A stretch of 64,000 nucleotides of DNA from an uncultured Pelagibacteraceae bacterium. GTDB lineage: Bacteria; Pseudomonadota; Alphaproteobacteria; Pelagibacterales; Pelagibacteraceae. Within the stretch, counting starts at the first letter, position 1. Every line of letters starts with the position of its first letter. Made by a program: the position numbers and the translations under genes. Positions 9,888-20,754 of the stretch are shown here, piece after piece. The DNA lies in assembly GCA_902611845.1 (NCBI GenBank), contig CACMAX010000004.1, forward strand, positions 55,654 through 119,653, given 5' to 3'. The notes beneath the pieces are model-generated. The model was given only the letters and a program-made list of their open reading frames with translations. It was not told the DNA's origin and did no database searches.

Positions 9888-10832
9888 ATGAGAGAAAATC
9901 CAACTAAACACACAAAAGTGTTAATAATTGGGTCGGGTCCCGCTGGATATACAGCAGCAATTTATGCTGCAAGAGCAATGTTAAAACCAATATTAGTTCA
10001 TGGTATGGAACCTGGTGGGCAGTTAACAACTACAACTGATGTTGAAAATTTTCCTGGATTTAAAGATGTAATACAAGGGCCGTGGCTTATGGATCAAATG
10101 AAAGGTCAGGCAGAAGTTGTTGGAACTGAAATGATACAAGATCATATAGCGTCAGTAGACTTAAAATCTAAGCCATTTAAAGCTGTTGGAGATAGCGGCC
10201 AAATTTATGAAGCAGACTCAATTATTATTTCAACTGGAGCTCAAGCTAGATGGTTGAATATAGACTCTGAACAAAATTTTAGAGGTTTTGGTGTATCTGC
10301 ATGTGCAACATGTGATGGATTTTTCTTTAAAGACAAAACTGTTGCTGTTGTCGGGGGAGGAAATGCTGCAGTTGAAGAAGCTATGTTTTTAACAAAATTT
10401 GCCTCAAAAGTTCAGCTTATACATAGAAGAGATAGTCTAAGAGCAGAAAAATTACTTCAAAAGAAATTAATGGAAAATAAAAAAATTGAAATAATTTGGG
10501 ACTCTGTTGTTGATGAAGTTATTGGGGATAATGATCCTAAAAATGTAACTGGATTAAAAATTAAAAATGTTAAAACAAATAAAATAGACCAACTAAAAAT
10601 TGATGGATTGTTTATAGCTATAGGACATGATCCAGCAACGTCATTATTTAAAGACCAACTAGAAATGGATAATGAGGGTTATTTAATAACAAAACCAGAA
10701 TCCACACAAACAAATATACCGGGAGTTTTTGCTGCTGGTGATGTAAAAGATAAAATATTTAGACAGGCCGTTACAGCAGCTGGTATGGGATGTATGGCGG
10801 CATTAGAAGCTGAAAAACATTTATCCGAATAG
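9888..10832 (+). CDS. trxB: Thioredoxin reductase
   Basis: NADPH-dependent flavoenzyme that reduces thioredoxin. 314 aa, normal. FAD-binding GSGPAGYTAA near the N-terminus, redox pair C139-A-T-C142 in ACATCDG, NADPH site VVGGGNAAVEEA, and a C-terminal FAD motif GVFAAGDV. First gene of a tight plus-strand run; the next gene starts on the base after its stop. Confidence 0.98.
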   Translation: MRENPTKHTKVLIIGSGPAGYTAAIYAARAMLKPILVHGMEPGGQLTTTTDVENFPGFKDVIQGPWLMDQMKGQAEVVGTEMIQDHIASVDLKSKPFKAVGDSGQIYEADSIIISTGAQARWLNIDSEQNFRGFGVSACATCDGFFFKDKTVAVVGGGNAAVEEAMFLTKFASKVQLIHRRDSLRAEKLLQKKLMENKKIEIIWDSVVDEVIGDNDPKNVTGLKIKNVKTNKIDQLKIDGLFIAIGHDPATSLFKDQLEMDNEGYLITKPESTQTNIPGVFAAGDVKDKIFRQAVTAAGMGCMAALEAEKHLSE

Positions 10833-11852
10833 ATGAATGAAACAGTATTGTTAACGGGTATAAGTGGATGGATCGCTAAACACACTGCAATTGAATTATT
10901 AAAATCGGGATATAAAGTTTTAGGCACTGTTAGAGATTCTGGTTTAATAGAGCAAACAAAAAAAACCATAAATGAATATGCATCAATTGATAAATTATCA
11001 TTTGTCGAATTAGATCTTTTAAAAGACGAAGGTTGGGATGAGGCATTAAAAGGCTGTAAGTATGTAATGCATGTGGCTTCTCCTTTCCCTTTGAAGACTT
11101 CTAGAGATCGTGAAAGTCTTGTTCCAACAGCTAAAGATGGAACTATAAGAGTTTTAAAAGCTGCTGTTAATGCGGGAGTTGAACGTATTATTAAGACATC
11201 TTCAATTGCAACAATGTTTAGAAAACCTAATAGGACAAATCCATATACATTTGGTGAAAATGATTGGAGTGATGCTAATTGGAAAGGTTGTAATGATTAC
11301 TTTGTTTCAAAAATCAAGGCTGAAAAAGCAGCTTGGGAATTTATGGAGAATAAAGGTTTAAAGAATAAGTTGGTATGTATATGTCCTGGAGGTGTCTTTG
11401 GAGACGCTTTAGATACTAAAGAAAAAACTTCGATAAGTTATGTTAAATTATTTCTAGAAGGTAAATATCCAGGTGCTCCGGATTTTAGTATTTTAGTCTC
11501 AGATATGAAAGATGTAGTGAAAGCTCACATCAATTCATTAACAAGACCAGATGTTGGTGGAAGAAGACTAATAATTGGCTCTGAGGTCAAAAGAATGATA
11601 GATTTTTCTAATATTATGGCTGAAGCATTACCTAAATATTCAAAAAAACTTCCAAAAAGAGTGTTGCCAAACTTTTTAGTGAGAATAATTAGTCATCTGG
11701 ATACGAGTGCAAAAATGATGGTTCCAGATTTAGGGATACAAATGCAAACTGATGCTTCGTATGCTGAAGATTTATTGGGATTTAAATTTCAGCCAGCCAG
11801 AGGATGTATTGAGGATGCAGCAAAATCAGTAGTTAGACTTGGATTAGTATAA
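10833..11852 (+). CDS. NAD(P)-dependent epimerase/reductase (dihydroflavonol-reductase-like)
   Basis: 339-aa extended short-chain dehydrogenase. The N-terminus has the dinucleotide motif LLTGISGWIAKH, a central VMHVASPFP and the catalytic pair YFVSK (YxxxK), with SSIATMF supplying the usual Ser. The overall pattern is that of the 4-dihydroflavonol reductase / cinnamoyl-CoA reductase-like branch, whose bacterial members reduce assorted aldehydes or ketones. The substrate is unknown. It begins directly after the trxB stop and is followed one base later by a small membrane protein gene. Confidence 0.88.
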   Translation: MNETVLLTGISGWIAKHTAIELLKSGYKVLGTVRDSGLIEQTKKTINEYASIDKLSFVELDLLKDEGWDEALKGCKYVMHVASPFPLKTSRDRESLVPTAKDGTIRVLKAAVNAGVERIIKTSSIATMFRKPNRTNPYTFGENDWSDANWKGCNDYFVSKIKAEKAAWEFMENKGLKNKLVCICPGGVFGDALDTKEKTSISYVKLFLEGKYPGAPDFSILVSDMKDVVKAHINSLTRPDVGGRRLIIGSEVKRMIDFSNIMAEALPKYSKKLPKRVLPNFLVRIISHLDTSAKMMVPDLGIQMQTDASYAEDLLGFKFQPARGCIEDAAKSVVRLGLV

Positions 11853-11853
11853 T

Positions 11854-12273
11854 ATGACAAAAGGAATAAAGTGGATTATGTTTGCAACTGGCTGGATGTC
11901 ATTCAGGGCTATTGGTTCAAGTTTAATTTTATTTTGGACAATCACAGAAAATGAGAGAGCGGCACCGTACGAGTGGATTGTATCTTTGACTGGTGATTTT
12001 ATAATTGGAATAACTGCTTTATTTTTAGTTTACTTTATTTATAAAAAACCATCTGCAGTACTTTGGGGTATTTTATTAGCTTGGAACTTTGTTGGTTTAT
12101 TTGATTTATATGAGGCCATAACAACTAGTATTTTAGTTCCATATGAACCAATTCCAGAATTAGGATTAAATGATTTTGGTGTGAAATCTGTACTTACTCT
12201 TAACTCAATAATTCATATATCGGCGATTTATTTGTTATTTCAGTCTAGAATAAAAAGTTATTTTAATTTATAA
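11854..12273 (+). CDS. Small four-helix membrane protein, unknown function
   Basis: 139 aa with about four hydrophobic helices (roughly residues 5-28, 40-64, 68-92 and 112-133). No motif was recognised. It lies in a close-packed run with the epimerase/reductase before it and a PsiE-like protein after it, so a shared membrane-related role is possible but only inferred from position. Confidence 0.8.
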   Translation: MTKGIKWIMFATGWMSFRAIGSSLILFWTITENERAAPYEWIVSLTGDFIIGITALFLVYFIYKKPSAVLWGILLAWNFVGLFDLYEAITTSILVPYEPIPELGLNDFGVKSVLTLNSIIHISAIYLLFQSRIKSYFNL

Positions 12274-12283
12274 AAGATTGTTA

Positions 12284-12658
12284 ATGGAAAACATTGTAAA
12301 GCAAATCCAGCTTGTAGCATTAGTAATCATTTTAGTTAGTACAGTTATTGCTTTTGGGCAAGAAATGTACCAGATGATACTCGTGCAAAGAGTTACTTTA
12401 GCCGATCTACTTTTGCTTTTTTTATATCTTGAAGTGCTTGCAATGGTTAGAGTATTTTGGGAAAGCCAATCAATTCAAATTACACTGCCGTTATTTATTG
12501 CTATAACTGCACTTGCTAGATTTATTATTTTACAAGGAAAATCTCTAAATCCAGAGATATTACTATATGAAGCAGGTGCGATTGTTTTAATTGCTTTAGC
12601 AATTGTAATTTTAAGATTTAGAAATTCTTCACTAATTGGACTAAATAAAAAAAAATAG
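12284..12658 (+). CDS. PsiE-like membrane protein
   Basis: About 124 aa, four predicted membrane segments. The segment LLLFLYLEVLAMVRVFWES followed by LPLFIAITALARFII resembles the phosphate-starvation-inducible PsiE family, whose biochemical role is unknown. The ATG at 12284 is preferred; a TTG six bases earlier is possible. It ends two bases before the convergent aminotransferase gene. The family assignment is moderate. Confidence 0.75.
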   Translation: MENIVKQIQLVALVIILVSTVIAFGQEMYQMILVQRVTLADLLLLFLYLEVLAMVRVFWESQSIQITLPLFIAITALARFIILQGKSLNPEILLYEAGAIVLIALAIVILRFRNSSLIGLNKKK

Positions 12659-12660
12659 GT

Positions 12661-13848
12661 TTATCCTAAATCCTCACAAAACTTTTTAATTCTAGACATT
12701 GCTATTTTAAGTTTTGCCATTGAAGTCGCATATGAAATTCTAAAATATCCATCTAAACCAAATGCTGAGCCCTGAACAGCTGCAACATTTTGTTTTTCTA
12801 AAAGCTTTTGGACAAAATCAGTATCTTTTTTAAGTTTAGTTCTTTTATTTAAAAGTTTTTTACAATTCGGAAATACGTAAAATGCACCATTTGGTTTCAA
12901 GCAGCTGATACCATCAATATTATTTAAACTTTTGACAACAAAATCTCTTCTTTCTTTAAATGATTTTGCTCTTTTTTTAATAAAGTCTTGTTTTCCATTC
13001 AGAGCTTCAACAGCTGCTGCTTGGCTAATTGATGAAGGATTCGAAGTTGACTGAGATTGAATTTTTCTTATTGCAGAAATTATTTCTTTTGGTCCAGCTG
13101 CATAACCAATTCTCCACCCAGTCATTGCATAAGATTTACTCACTCCATTCATTGTTAATGTTCGAGATTTTAATTTTGAAATTTGTGCAATAGTAAAGAA
13201 TTTAAAATTATCATATTTAACATGCTCATAAATATCATCGCTCAAAATGTGAACTTTTTTGTTTTTGATTAAAACCTTAGCTAATTTTTGAATTTCTGAT
13301 TTGCTGTATCCAGATCCAGTTGGATTAGATGGTGAATTAAGAATTATCCATTTCGTTCTTTTTGTAATTGCAGCTTTTAATTTTACAGGTGTAATTTTAA
13401 ATCCATCTTTTTCATCACATTTTACTATCTTTGGTTTTCCTCCTGCTAGGAGAACCATATCTGGATATGAAACCCAGAATGGCGCCGGGATAATAACTTC
13501 GTCTCCTTTATTTAAAGTTGCCATAAAAGTGTTATAGAGAACTTGCTTCCCTCCAGTTCCAACTGTGATTTCGTCTAGTTTATAATTTAGTTTATTTTCT
13601 CTTTTAAATTTTTTTAAAATTGCTTTTTTTAATGCTGGAGTTCCATCAACTGCAGTATACTTTGTATCTCCGTCTCTTATTGCTTTAATGGCTGCATTTT
13701 TAACATTGATAGGAGTATCAAAATCTGGTTCCCCTGCCCCAAGTCCAACTACATCTTTTCCTGCAGCTCTTAATTCTCTTGCCTTTTGAGTAACTGCAAT
13801 AGTTGGAGATGGTTTAATTCTTTTTAAATTATTAGATATTATGCTCAT
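12661..13848 (-). CDS. aspC: Class I aminotransferase (aspartate aminotransferase type)
   Basis: PLP enzyme, 395 aa, fold type I. Motifs: VGLGAGEPDFDTP near the N-terminus, LNSPSNPTG, DDIYEHVKYD, the PLP lysine in GVSKSYAMTGWRIGY, and the C-terminal FRISYA with the substrate-carboxylate Arg. This is the Ib subgroup common in alphaproteobacteria, which transfers amino groups between aspartate and 2-oxoglutarate and may also accept prephenate or aromatic acids. It is divergent from uvrB across 36 bases. Confidence 0.93.
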   Translation of the reverse strand: MSIISNNLKRIKPSPTIAVTQKARELRAAGKDVVGLGAGEPDFDTPINVKNAAIKAIRDGDTKYTAVDGTPALKKAILKKFKRENKLNYKLDEITVGTGGKQVLYNTFMATLNKGDEVIIPAPFWVSYPDMVLLAGGKPKIVKCDEKDGFKITPVKLKAAITKRTKWIILNSPSNPTGSGYSKSEIQKLAKVLIKNKKVHILSDDIYEHVKYDNFKFFTIAQISKLKSRTLTMNGVSKSYAMTGWRIGYAAGPKEIISAIRKIQSQSTSNPSSISQAAAVEALNGKQDFIKKRAKSFKERRDFVVKSLNNIDGISCLKPNGAFYVFPNCKKLLNKRTKLKKDTDFVQKLLEKQNVAAVQGSAFGLDGYFRISYATSMAKLKIAMSRIKKFCEDLG

Positions 13849-13869
13849 TGAATTATGAAATTATTCAAT
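13847..13869. repeat. Inverted repeat in the aspC-uvrB divergent gap
   Basis: ATTGAAT and ATTCAAT form 7-bp arms around a 9-base spacer, overlapping the aspC start codon. It could be an operator, or chance in AT-rich DNA. No LexA-like GAAC/GTTC direct repeat was seen before uvrB. Confidence 0.3.
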
Positions 13870-13884
13870 TACGTTGTTTAATAT

Positions 13885-16059
13885 ATGGAGAATACATATC
13901 AAGACCTAATTACAGACATTCAGGGTAAAAACCCAAAAATCGGTGGAAAACTCGAAGGTGGAAAAAAATTCAAAATAAAGTCAGATTTTATCCCAGCTGG
14001 TGACCAGCCAGATGCAATTAAGAGACTTGTCCAAGGAGCTAAAAAAAATGAGTTTAATCAAGTATTATTAGGAGTAACTGGATCTGGAAAAACTTTTACA
14101 ATGGCAAAAGTTATAGAAGCTACAAATAGACCAGCATTAATATTGGCACCAAATAAAACTTTGGCAGCTCAACTTTACGGTGAGATGAAAACTTTTTTTC
14201 CAGATAATGCTGTTGAGTATTTTGTATCTTACTATGATTATTACACTCCAGAAGCTTACGTGCCAAGATCAGATACTTACATAGAGAAAGAAGCATCTAT
14301 AAACGAGCAGATTGATAGAATGAGACACTCGGCAACAAGATCCCTTCTTGAAAGAGACGATGTTTTAATTGTTGCAAGTGTTTCCTGTATTTATGGTTTG
14401 GGATCAGTCGAAGCTTACAGTAAAATGACTTTAACTCTTCAGAAAAACTATGAATATAATAGAGAACAAATAATAAAATCTCTTGTTGCTCTTCAGTACA
14501 AGAGAAATGATCAAAATTTTTTTAGAGGAACATTTAGGGCAAGGGGAGAATATTTAGAAATATTTCCATCTCATCTAGAGGATAGAGCATGGAGGCTAAG
14601 TTTATTTGGTGATAAACTTGAGAAGATTGAGGAATTTGATCCTTTGACAGGAGATCAGGTTAGAGATCTTAGTCTAGTAAAAGTTTATGCTAATTCTCAT
14701 TACATCACTCCTAAACCAACTGTAGAACAAGCAATTATAAAAATAAGAAAAGAATTAGAGGAAACTTTAAAAAAACACAAATCAGAAAACAAATTATTAG
14801 AGGCGCAACGATTAGAGGAGAGAACTAAATTTGATTTAGAAATGATTGAGGCAACTGGATCTTGTGCGGGAATTGAAAATTATTCAAGATTTTTATCTGG
14901 TAGAAAACCAGGAGAGCCACCACCTACTCTTTTTGAATATTTTCCTGATAACACATTAGTTTTTGTAGATGAGTCTCATGTTACAGTTCCCCAACTTAAT
15001 GGGATGTTTAAGGGAGATAGATCTCGAAAAAGCACGTTGGCTGAGTATGGTTTTAGATTGCCTTCTTGTATGGATAACAGACCTTTAAAATTTGAGGAGT
15101 GGGATTTGATGAGAACACAAACAGTATTTGTTTCAGCAACTCCTGGACCGTGGGAGTTAGAACAAACTAAAGGCAAGTTTATTGATCAAGTCATAAGACC
15201 TACAGGCTTAATTGATCCACCAGTTGAGATTAGACCAGCAAAAAATCAAGTAGATGACCTTATGCATGAATGTAAAAAAGTAGTTGAAAATAATTATAGA
15301 GTTTTGGTTACAACACTTACAAAAAAAATGGCAGAGGATTTAACTGAGTATCTTCATGAAAATGGGATAAAAGTAAGATACCTTCATTCTGATATCGATA
15401 CACTTGAGAGAATAGAGATTATGAGAGATCTTAGAATGGGTGTATTTGATGTTCTAGTTGGAATAAATTTATTAAGAGAAGGTTTAGATATTCCAGAATG
15501 TGCTTTAGTTGGAATACTAGATGCTGATAAGGAAGGATTTTTGCGATCAGAAACTTCACTAATTCAAACAATAGGAAGAGCTGCAAGAAACGTAGATGGA
15601 AAAGTTATTCTTTATGCCGATAAGGAAACAAAAAGTATAAAGAAAGCAATTAAAGAAACTGAGAGAAGAAGAAAGATTCAATTAGAGTACAATAAGAAAA
15701 ATAAAATCGACGCTAAATCTGTAAAAAAAGAAATAAGTGATATTTTAGAAAGTGTTTACGAGAAAGATTACGTCAAAATAAGTGAGGGTTCCAATATTGG
15801 TGGTAACCTTAAAAAACATTTAAAAGGATTAGACAAAAAGATGAAAGAAGCTGCATCTAATCTGGAATTTGAGGAAGCTGCTAAAATTAGAGATGAAATG
15901 AGAAAACTTCAAAGTACAGAATTAGAAATTACTTTAAACCCTAAAATTAGACAGTACGATGTTAAAAATAAAATTTATCCTAAAGGCAGATCAACACTAG
16001 GTATGCCTGGCACAAGAGTTACAAAAAAAAGAGATAAAAAATGGAAGCACGGAAGATAA
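13885..16059 (+). CDS. uvrB: Excinuclease ABC subunit B
   Basis: Central damage-verifying ATPase of nucleotide excision repair; works with UvrA and UvrC. 724 aa, normal length with a short N-terminal extension. Helicase motif [11 protein letters not shown], the beta-hairpin region [12 protein letters not shown], the DESH box in VFVDESHVT, motif [11 protein letters not shown], and a C-terminal UvrB/UvrC interaction motif ([13 protein letters not shown]). The last 19 bases overlap the next gene. uvrC lies 2.3 kb downstream in the same run. Confidence 0.98.
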   Translation: MENTYQDLITDIQGKNPKIGGKLEGGKKFKIKSDFIPAGDQPDAIKRLVQGAKKNEFNQVLLGVTGSGKTFTMAKVIEATNRPALILAPNKTLAAQLYGEMKTFFPDNAVEYFVSYYDYYTPEAYVPRSDTYIEKEASINEQIDRMRHSATRSLLERDDVLIVASVSCIYGLGSVEAYSKMTLTLQKNYEYNREQIIKSLVALQYKRNDQNFFRGTFRARGEYLEIFPSHLEDRAWRLSLFGDKLEKIEEFDPLTGDQVRDLSLVKVYANSHYITPKPTVEQAIIKIRKELEETLKKHKSENKLLEAQRLEERTKFDLEMIEATGSCAGIENYSRFLSGRKPGEPPPTLFEYFPDNTLVFVDESHVTVPQLNGMFKGDRSRKSTLAEYGFRLPSCMDNRPLKFEEWDLMRTQTVFVSATPGPWELEQTKGKFIDQVIRPTGLIDPPVEIRPAKNQVDDLMHECKKVVENNYRVLVTTLTKKMAEDLTEYLHENGIKVRYLHSDIDTLERIEIMRDLRMGVFDVLVGINLLREGLDIPECALVGILDADKEGFLRSETSLIQTIGRAARNVDGKVILYADKETKSIKKAIKETERRRKIQLEYNKKNKIDAKSVKKEISDILESVYEKDYVKISEGSNIGGNLKKHLKGLDKKMKEAASNLEFEEAAKIRDEMRKLQSTELEITLNPKIRQYDVKNKIYPKGRSTLGMPGTRVTKKRDKKWKHGR

Positions 16060-16796
16060 TAATTACTGGAGCAGCAACTCGAATGGGAGCTGCGATAGCT
16101 AAAAAATTATCTGGACCTAATATTGAAATTGTTATCCATTATAACAAATCTAGATCCAAAGCAGAAAATCTTAAAAAAGATTTAACTAAAGGTGGTACAA
16201 AAATTTATTTAGTAAAAGCAGATTTAACTAAAGAAAAAGAAATAGATAGAATGCTTAAATTTTCAAAATCAAAGTTGAAATATTTTGATTGTTTGATTAA
16301 TAATGCTTCATTATTTGAGAACGATAAACTTGAAAATTTCACAACAAAAAGTTGGGAAAGCCATTTAAAAGCGAATTTAAAAGCGCCAGCTTTATTATCA
16401 AAAGGTTTTGCTAAAAATATTAGAGGCAAAAACAATAATATTATTAATATAATTGATCAAAGAGTATTCAAGTTAACTCCATATTTTTTTTCATATACAT
16501 TAAGTAAATCTGGTCTTTACACTTTAACCAAAACCAGCGCTATGAGTCTTGCCCCAAATATTAGAGTAAATGGAATTGCTCCAGGTCCAACTATTAAAAA
16601 TAAAAGACAGTCTGATAAACATTTTAAAAAACAATACATGGCAACACCTCTTAAAAAGCAGACGGATGTTCAAGAAATCTGCAATGCTGTTGACTTTTTT
16701 ATAAAAAATAGATCTATTACAGGTCAAGTTTTAGCAATTGATAGTGGCCAAAACTTAAACTGGCAAACTCCAGACATTATGGGTGGTAAGGAATGA
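16041..16796 (+). CDS. Short-chain dehydrogenase, FolM / pteridine-reductase-like
   Basis: 251-aa classical SDR. NAD(P) motif [18 protein letters not shown], and the active-site YTLSK (YxxxK) followed by [10 protein letters not shown]. The start overlaps uvrB by 19 bases and the stop overlaps the next gene by four. The SDR best fits the FolM/pteridine reductase group, because of the TGAATRMG opening and because folB follows two genes later; FolM enzymes can reduce dihydrobiopterin or dihydrofolate. SDR membership is sure, the pteridine substrate is inferred from context. Confidence 0.85.
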   Translation: MEARKIIITGAATRMGAAIAKKLSGPNIEIVIHYNKSRSKAENLKKDLTKGGTKIYLVKADLTKEKEIDRMLKFSKSKLKYFDCLINNASLFENDKLENFTTKSWESHLKANLKAPALLSKGFAKNIRGKNNNIINIIDQRVFKLTPYFFSYTLSKSGLYTLTKTSAMSLAPNIRVNGIAPGPTIKNKRQSDKHFKKQYMATPLKKQTDVQEICNAVDFFIKNRSITGQVLAIDSGQNLNWQTPDIMGGKE

Positions 16797-17926
16797 AAAA
16801 AATACTAACAATTTGTTTTTTCTTTGTTTTTGGAACAAGTGTTTTGGCTCATTCTACAAAAAATATAAATATTGATATTAGAGCAGAATGTAAAAAATCA
16901 AAATCAGTTTTAAACTGGGTTTCAAAAAATAAATTATCAAAAGGTGGTGAGTTAATAAAATTTAAATCTTTTTCTGGTTTTGATCAAAGAACTGTTCTGA
17001 CTGATGGTCATAAAAAAAATCCAATAGAAATTACTGGTTATCTACAATTGCCTGAGGGTTCAAGTAAAGTTCCTATAGTTATATGGACACATAGTAGTGG
17101 AGGTCCAGGCGAGTATGTGTGGAATGATTTTGTTTACCATGGAACTAGAAATCTAATAGATGCTGGTATAGGTGTAATGTATGTTGACAATTTCTGTCAT
17201 AGAGGTGCGAAAGATACATGGAGAGATCAATCTAAAGTACCACTAATTAATGGAGCAATAGACGCTATTATGGCTTACAAGTTGTTACAATCTCATCCGA
17301 GGTCTAACGGAAAGTTTGGAACAACAGGTCATTCAAGGGGTGGGAATAACAGTCTTTATTTAGCAGATGTAAAGTTCACATCTAAATTTTTAGATGGGAC
17401 TAGTGGTTTTGATGCAATATTACCTGAAGCAGCAGAATGTAAGCTTGCAGGTTTCTTTAATAAACCAGAACTAACATCAAATACTAAATTACTTTATGTT
17501 CATGGGGCTGCTGATGACTATACATTGCCAAAACCTTGTGAGGATTATGTAAATAAGATTAAATCTGAGCCTGGACAGATTGAGATTGATATGAAAGATG
17601 GTTGGTATCATGGTTTTCATTATGGCCAAAAACCTAAAAAGTATAAAGCAATGACAGTTAGTAAGTGTCCAGCATTTTTTGTTGATAATGATGGATTTGT
17701 TGTTGGAAGTGAATGGCCAGATTTAGTATTAAAAAAATATAAATTATATTCTTCACTTGATGAATTTTACAAAGGAGCTCAAGAGGAACCAAAAAAAACC
17801 TGGAAAAATTCGTTTAAGGTTTTAAAAAAAGAAAAATGTCTTGATAGAGGAGTAATGATCGGTGGTGATCACATGGATGAATATATGCCTCAATTCATAA
17901 ATTTCTTTAAAGAAAATTTATTATAA
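16793..17926 (+). CDS. Exported alpha/beta hydrolase (dienelactone hydrolase-like)
   Basis: 377 aa with a signal peptide (hydrophobic stretch to ...VLAHS, about residue 20), so probably periplasmic. The nucleophile elbow is GHSRGG with S181; an acid at D241/D242 (VHGAADD) and His at 273 or 276 (YHGFHYG) complete a plausible triad. It resembles dienelactone-hydrolase-type esterases. The substrate is unknown. It sits between the SDR and folB with 4- and 1-base overlaps, although export makes a direct part in folate synthesis unlikely. Confidence 0.82.
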   Translation: MKKILTICFFFVFGTSVLAHSTKNINIDIRAECKKSKSVLNWVSKNKLSKGGELIKFKSFSGFDQRTVLTDGHKKNPIEITGYLQLPEGSSKVPIVIWTHSSGGPGEYVWNDFVYHGTRNLIDAGIGVMYVDNFCHRGAKDTWRDQSKVPLINGAIDAIMAYKLLQSHPRSNGKFGTTGHSRGGNNSLYLADVKFTSKFLDGTSGFDAILPEAAECKLAGFFNKPELTSNTKLLYVHGAADDYTLPKPCEDYVNKIKSEPGQIEIDMKDGWYHGFHYGQKPKKYKAMTVSKCPAFFVDNDGFVVGSEWPDLVLKKYKLYSSLDEFYKGAQEEPKKTWKNSFKVLKKEKCLDRGVMIGGDHMDEYMPQFINFFKENLL

Positions 17927-18351
17927 TGAAAAAAAATAATTTAAAGATTGTTAAAATAGATAAAACGAAGAGCTTATTTAATTACGAAAAAAAAGTATTA
18001 ATAAAAGAATTAGTGTTGGACTTAAAACTTGGTTATTTTGATTTTGAAAAAGAAAAGCCTCAAAAAGTAAAATTTAATTTAGAAGTAAATTATCAAGATA
18101 AACAGCCATCGAATGATAAAGATATTAAATCGATAGTTAACTATGCTAAAATAGTAAAATTAATAAAAAAACTAGTAAAAAACAAACATTACAATTTTCT
18201 TGAAACATTGGCAGAAGATGTTTTTGATGAGCTATTCAAAGATAAAAGAATAGATAAAATTACTCTTCAAATTGAAAAATTAGAAATAATGAGGGATTGT
18301 AGCTCAGTTGGGATCCAAATTTCTAAAAAAAGAAGCCATGATCAGCTCTGA
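17926..18351 (+). CDS. folB: Dihydroneopterin aldolase
   Basis: Cleaves 7,8-dihydroneopterin to 6-hydroxymethyl-dihydropterin in folate synthesis. 141 aa with a short N-terminal extension. Visible FolB features: [23 protein letters not shown] at the start of the fold (split here by its conserved LGYFDFE), the [13 protein letters not shown] helix, FLETLAEDV (usual TxE(T/S)LAE) and a late VGIQISK. It starts one base before the hydrolase stop and overlaps uvrC by 14 bases. Confidence 0.9.
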   Translation: MKKNNLKIVKIDKTKSLFNYEKKVLIKELVLDLKLGYFDFEKEKPQKVKFNLEVNYQDKQPSNDKDIKSIVNYAKIVKLIKKLVKNKHYNFLETLAEDVFDELFKDKRIDKITLQIEKLEIMRDCSSVGIQISKKRSHDQL

Positions 18352-20173
18352 TATAGGGAAAGAGGTAATTAAAAAAGAATTGCCCTTGGTTCCTAAGTTG
18401 CCAGGTGTTTATAGGATGCTTAATTCAAAAGGAGAAATCCTTTATGTGGGTAAAGCAAAAAATCTTCCAAACAGACTTAAAAGTTATGTTTCAGAGAAAA
18501 ATCATATCATTAGAACTGAGAGAATGCTCTCTCAGACAAAAAGGCTCGAAATTACTACCACCTCAAATGAAAGTGAAGCTTTACTTTTAGAAGCAAATTT
18601 AATTAAAAAATTTAAACCAAAATTTAATATTTTACTAAGAGATGACAAATCCTTTCCTTTTATTTTTATAGGTGACAAAGATAAATGGCCACAAATCAAA
18701 AGACACAGAGGGAAAAAAGGCAAAGAGGGATTTTATTTTGGACCGTTTGCATCAGCTGGATCTGCAAATTGGACTATAAAAATGATCCAAAAAATATTTC
18801 ATCTCAGAATTTGTGATGATACTGTTTTCAAAAATAGAGAAAGACCCTGCATACTTTATCAAATTAAAAGGTGCTCAGGTCCATGTGTTGGTTACGTAAC
18901 TGAGAGTGATTATAAACAAACTGTTGATGATGCAATAGAGTTTGTGTCAGGTAAATCTAGAAAAATTCAGAAAAGCTTATCTAACCAAATGGAAAAGGCT
19001 AGTGAGGATTTAGATTTTGAAAAAGCAGCAATATTAAGAGATCGAATTAAATCATTAAATATTATCCAATCTTCTCAAAGAATTAATGAAGCAAATTTAG
19101 TCGAAGCAGATGTTATCGCGGGATATAAAGAGTCTGGAAAAACTTGTATTCAAGTTTTTTTTTATAGGTCAAAACAAAATTGGGGTAATCAAGCTTTTTT
19201 TCCAAAGCATGATCCAGAAGAAAATCTAAGTGATATCATTAATTCTTTTGTCTCTCAATTTTATGAAAATAAAAGTGTGCCATCTTCAATAATTTTATCA
19301 AATGAAATTAAAGAGAAAGAATTAATTGAAAAAACACTTACACAAAAAGAAGGTAAACAAATCACAATTACTGTTGCAAAAAAAGGAACAAAACTAAAAG
19401 TTATTAATCAAGCAATAAATAATGCAAAAGATAGTTTGAATAGAAAACTTTACGAGAGTCAGAATAATAGAGATCTTTTTGATGCAGTATCAAAAAAATT
19501 CAATCTTGAAACTAATATTAATTTAGTCGAGGTTTACGATAATAGCCATATTCAAGGCACAAATAGTGTGGGCGCTTTAATTACTTATGGCGATGAAGGG
19601 TTTGTTAAAAAAAGGTATAGAAAATTCAATATAAAAATTCAAAAAAATGCTCAAGATGATTATGGAATGATGAAAGAAGTTCTTAACAGAAGATTTAAAA
19701 GAGCAGTTCAAGAGAAAGATAATTATTTAACTTTCCCCGATTTAGTTTTAATTGATGGAGGGAAGGGTCAATATTCAGTGGCAAGAGAAGCGATGAATGA
19801 GCTAGGTCTACATGAAATTCCTATTGTTGCAATAGCAAAGGGTAAGATGAGAAATAGTGGAAATGAAACATTTTTTCATAATGGAAAAGAGTTCAAATTT
19901 GAGAAAAATGATCCAACATTATTCTTTTTACAAAGATTAAGAGATGAGTCTCATCGATTTGCTATAAGTGCTCACAGAGCAAAGAGAAAAAAAGGTATAA
20001 GCAAATCATTATTAGATCAGATTGATGGTATTGGATCTATCAGAAAAAGGGCATTATTAAATCATTTTGGTTCAGCTAGAGCTGTGGAATCAGCTAGTTT
20101 AGACGAAATAAAATCAGTTGATGGAGTTGAGGAAAAAGTTGCAAAAAAAATATATAACTTCTTTCACGAATGA
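18338..20173 (+). CDS. uvrC: Excinuclease ABC subunit C
   Basis: Makes both incisions around damage bound by UvrB. About 611 aa, normal. N-terminal GIY-YIG nuclease ([20 protein letters not shown]), a UvrB-binding motif ([13 protein letters not shown]), the RNase H-like domain ([29 protein letters not shown]) and C-terminal helix-hairpin-helix ([18 protein letters not shown]). The ATG at 18338 is preferred over the TTG at 18308 because the family begins only about 20 residues before PGVYRM. Confidence 0.97.
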   Translation: MISSDIGKEVIKKELPLVPKLPGVYRMLNSKGEILYVGKAKNLPNRLKSYVSEKNHIIRTERMLSQTKRLEITTTSNESEALLLEANLIKKFKPKFNILLRDDKSFPFIFIGDKDKWPQIKRHRGKKGKEGFYFGPFASAGSANWTIKMIQKIFHLRICDDTVFKNRERPCILYQIKRCSGPCVGYVTESDYKQTVDDAIEFVSGKSRKIQKSLSNQMEKASEDLDFEKAAILRDRIKSLNIIQSSQRINEANLVEADVIAGYKESGKTCIQVFFYRSKQNWGNQAFFPKHDPEENLSDIINSFVSQFYENKSVPSSIILSNEIKEKELIEKTLTQKEGKQITITVAKKGTKLKVINQAINNAKDSLNRKLYESQNNRDLFDAVSKKFNLETNINLVEVYDNSHIQGTNSVGALITYGDEGFVKKRYRKFNIKIQKNAQDDYGMMKEVLNRRFKRAVQEKDNYLTFPDLVLIDGGKGQYSVAREAMNELGLHEIPIVAIAKGKMRNSGNETFFHNGKEFKFEKNDPTLFFLQRLRDESHRFAISAHRAKRKKGISKSLLDQIDGIGSIRKRALLNHFGSARAVESASLDEIKSVDGVEEKVAKKIYNFFHE

Positions 20174-20754
20174 AATTTAAAATACCTAATTATTTAACAA
20201 TTGGACGAATAATAATTGTTCCAATATTTGTTTTTACATTCTACCTTCCTGGATTTTATGGAGACGTTATTCCATTTGCTCTTTTTTTAATTGCCTCATT
20301 TACAGATTTTTTAGATGGTCTTTTGGCGAGGATGTTTAAAGAAGAGTCTAAACTTGGTGAACTTTTAGATCCTATTGCAGATAAAATTATTGTTGCAACT
20401 GCGTTAATTTTATTAGTTATGGACCAAACAATAAAAAATTATGAAGTTATTGCAGCCATTATAATTCTTACAAGGGAAATATTAATTTCAGGTTTAAGAG
20501 AATTTCTAGCGAAAGGAAAAATAAAGCTTCCAGTTTCTAATTTAGCAAAACTTAAAACATTCTTGCAGATGTTTTCGATAGCAATACTTCTGACTGGGGA
20601 AACGGGTAATAAATTAATAAATTTTCAAGATTATAATGCTCAAACAATTGGCATTATTATTTTATGGCTATCTGCGTTTTTAACACTTTATACTGGATAT
20701 GATTATCTTAGAAAAGGAATAGACCATGCAATATCTGAAGATAATAAGGATTAA
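20170..20754 (+). CDS. pgsA: CDP-diacylglycerol-glycerol-3-phosphate phosphatidyltransferase
   Basis: Makes phosphatidylglycerol phosphate in the inner membrane. 194 aa with several membrane helices. The CDP-alcohol phosphotransferase signature reads DGLLAR...[10 protein letters not shown] with the conserved Asp residues. It overlaps the uvrC stop by four bases and the convergent ilvE stop by four bases. The uvrC-pgsA order is common in bacteria. Confidence 0.95.
   Translation: MKFKIPNYLTIGRIIIVPIFVFTFYLPGFYGDVIPFALFLIASFTDFLDGLLARMFKEESKLGELLDPIADKIIVATALILLVMDQTIKNYEVIAAIIILTREILISGLREFLAKGKIKLPVSNLAKLKTFLQMFSIAILLTGETGNKLINFQDYNAQTIGIIILWLSAFLTLYTGYDYLRKGIDHAISEDNKD

Noticed and set aside
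13849..13884. SOS (LexA) box before uvrB
   Set aside because: The GAAC/GTTC spaced repeat of alphaproteobacterial LexA sites is not present.
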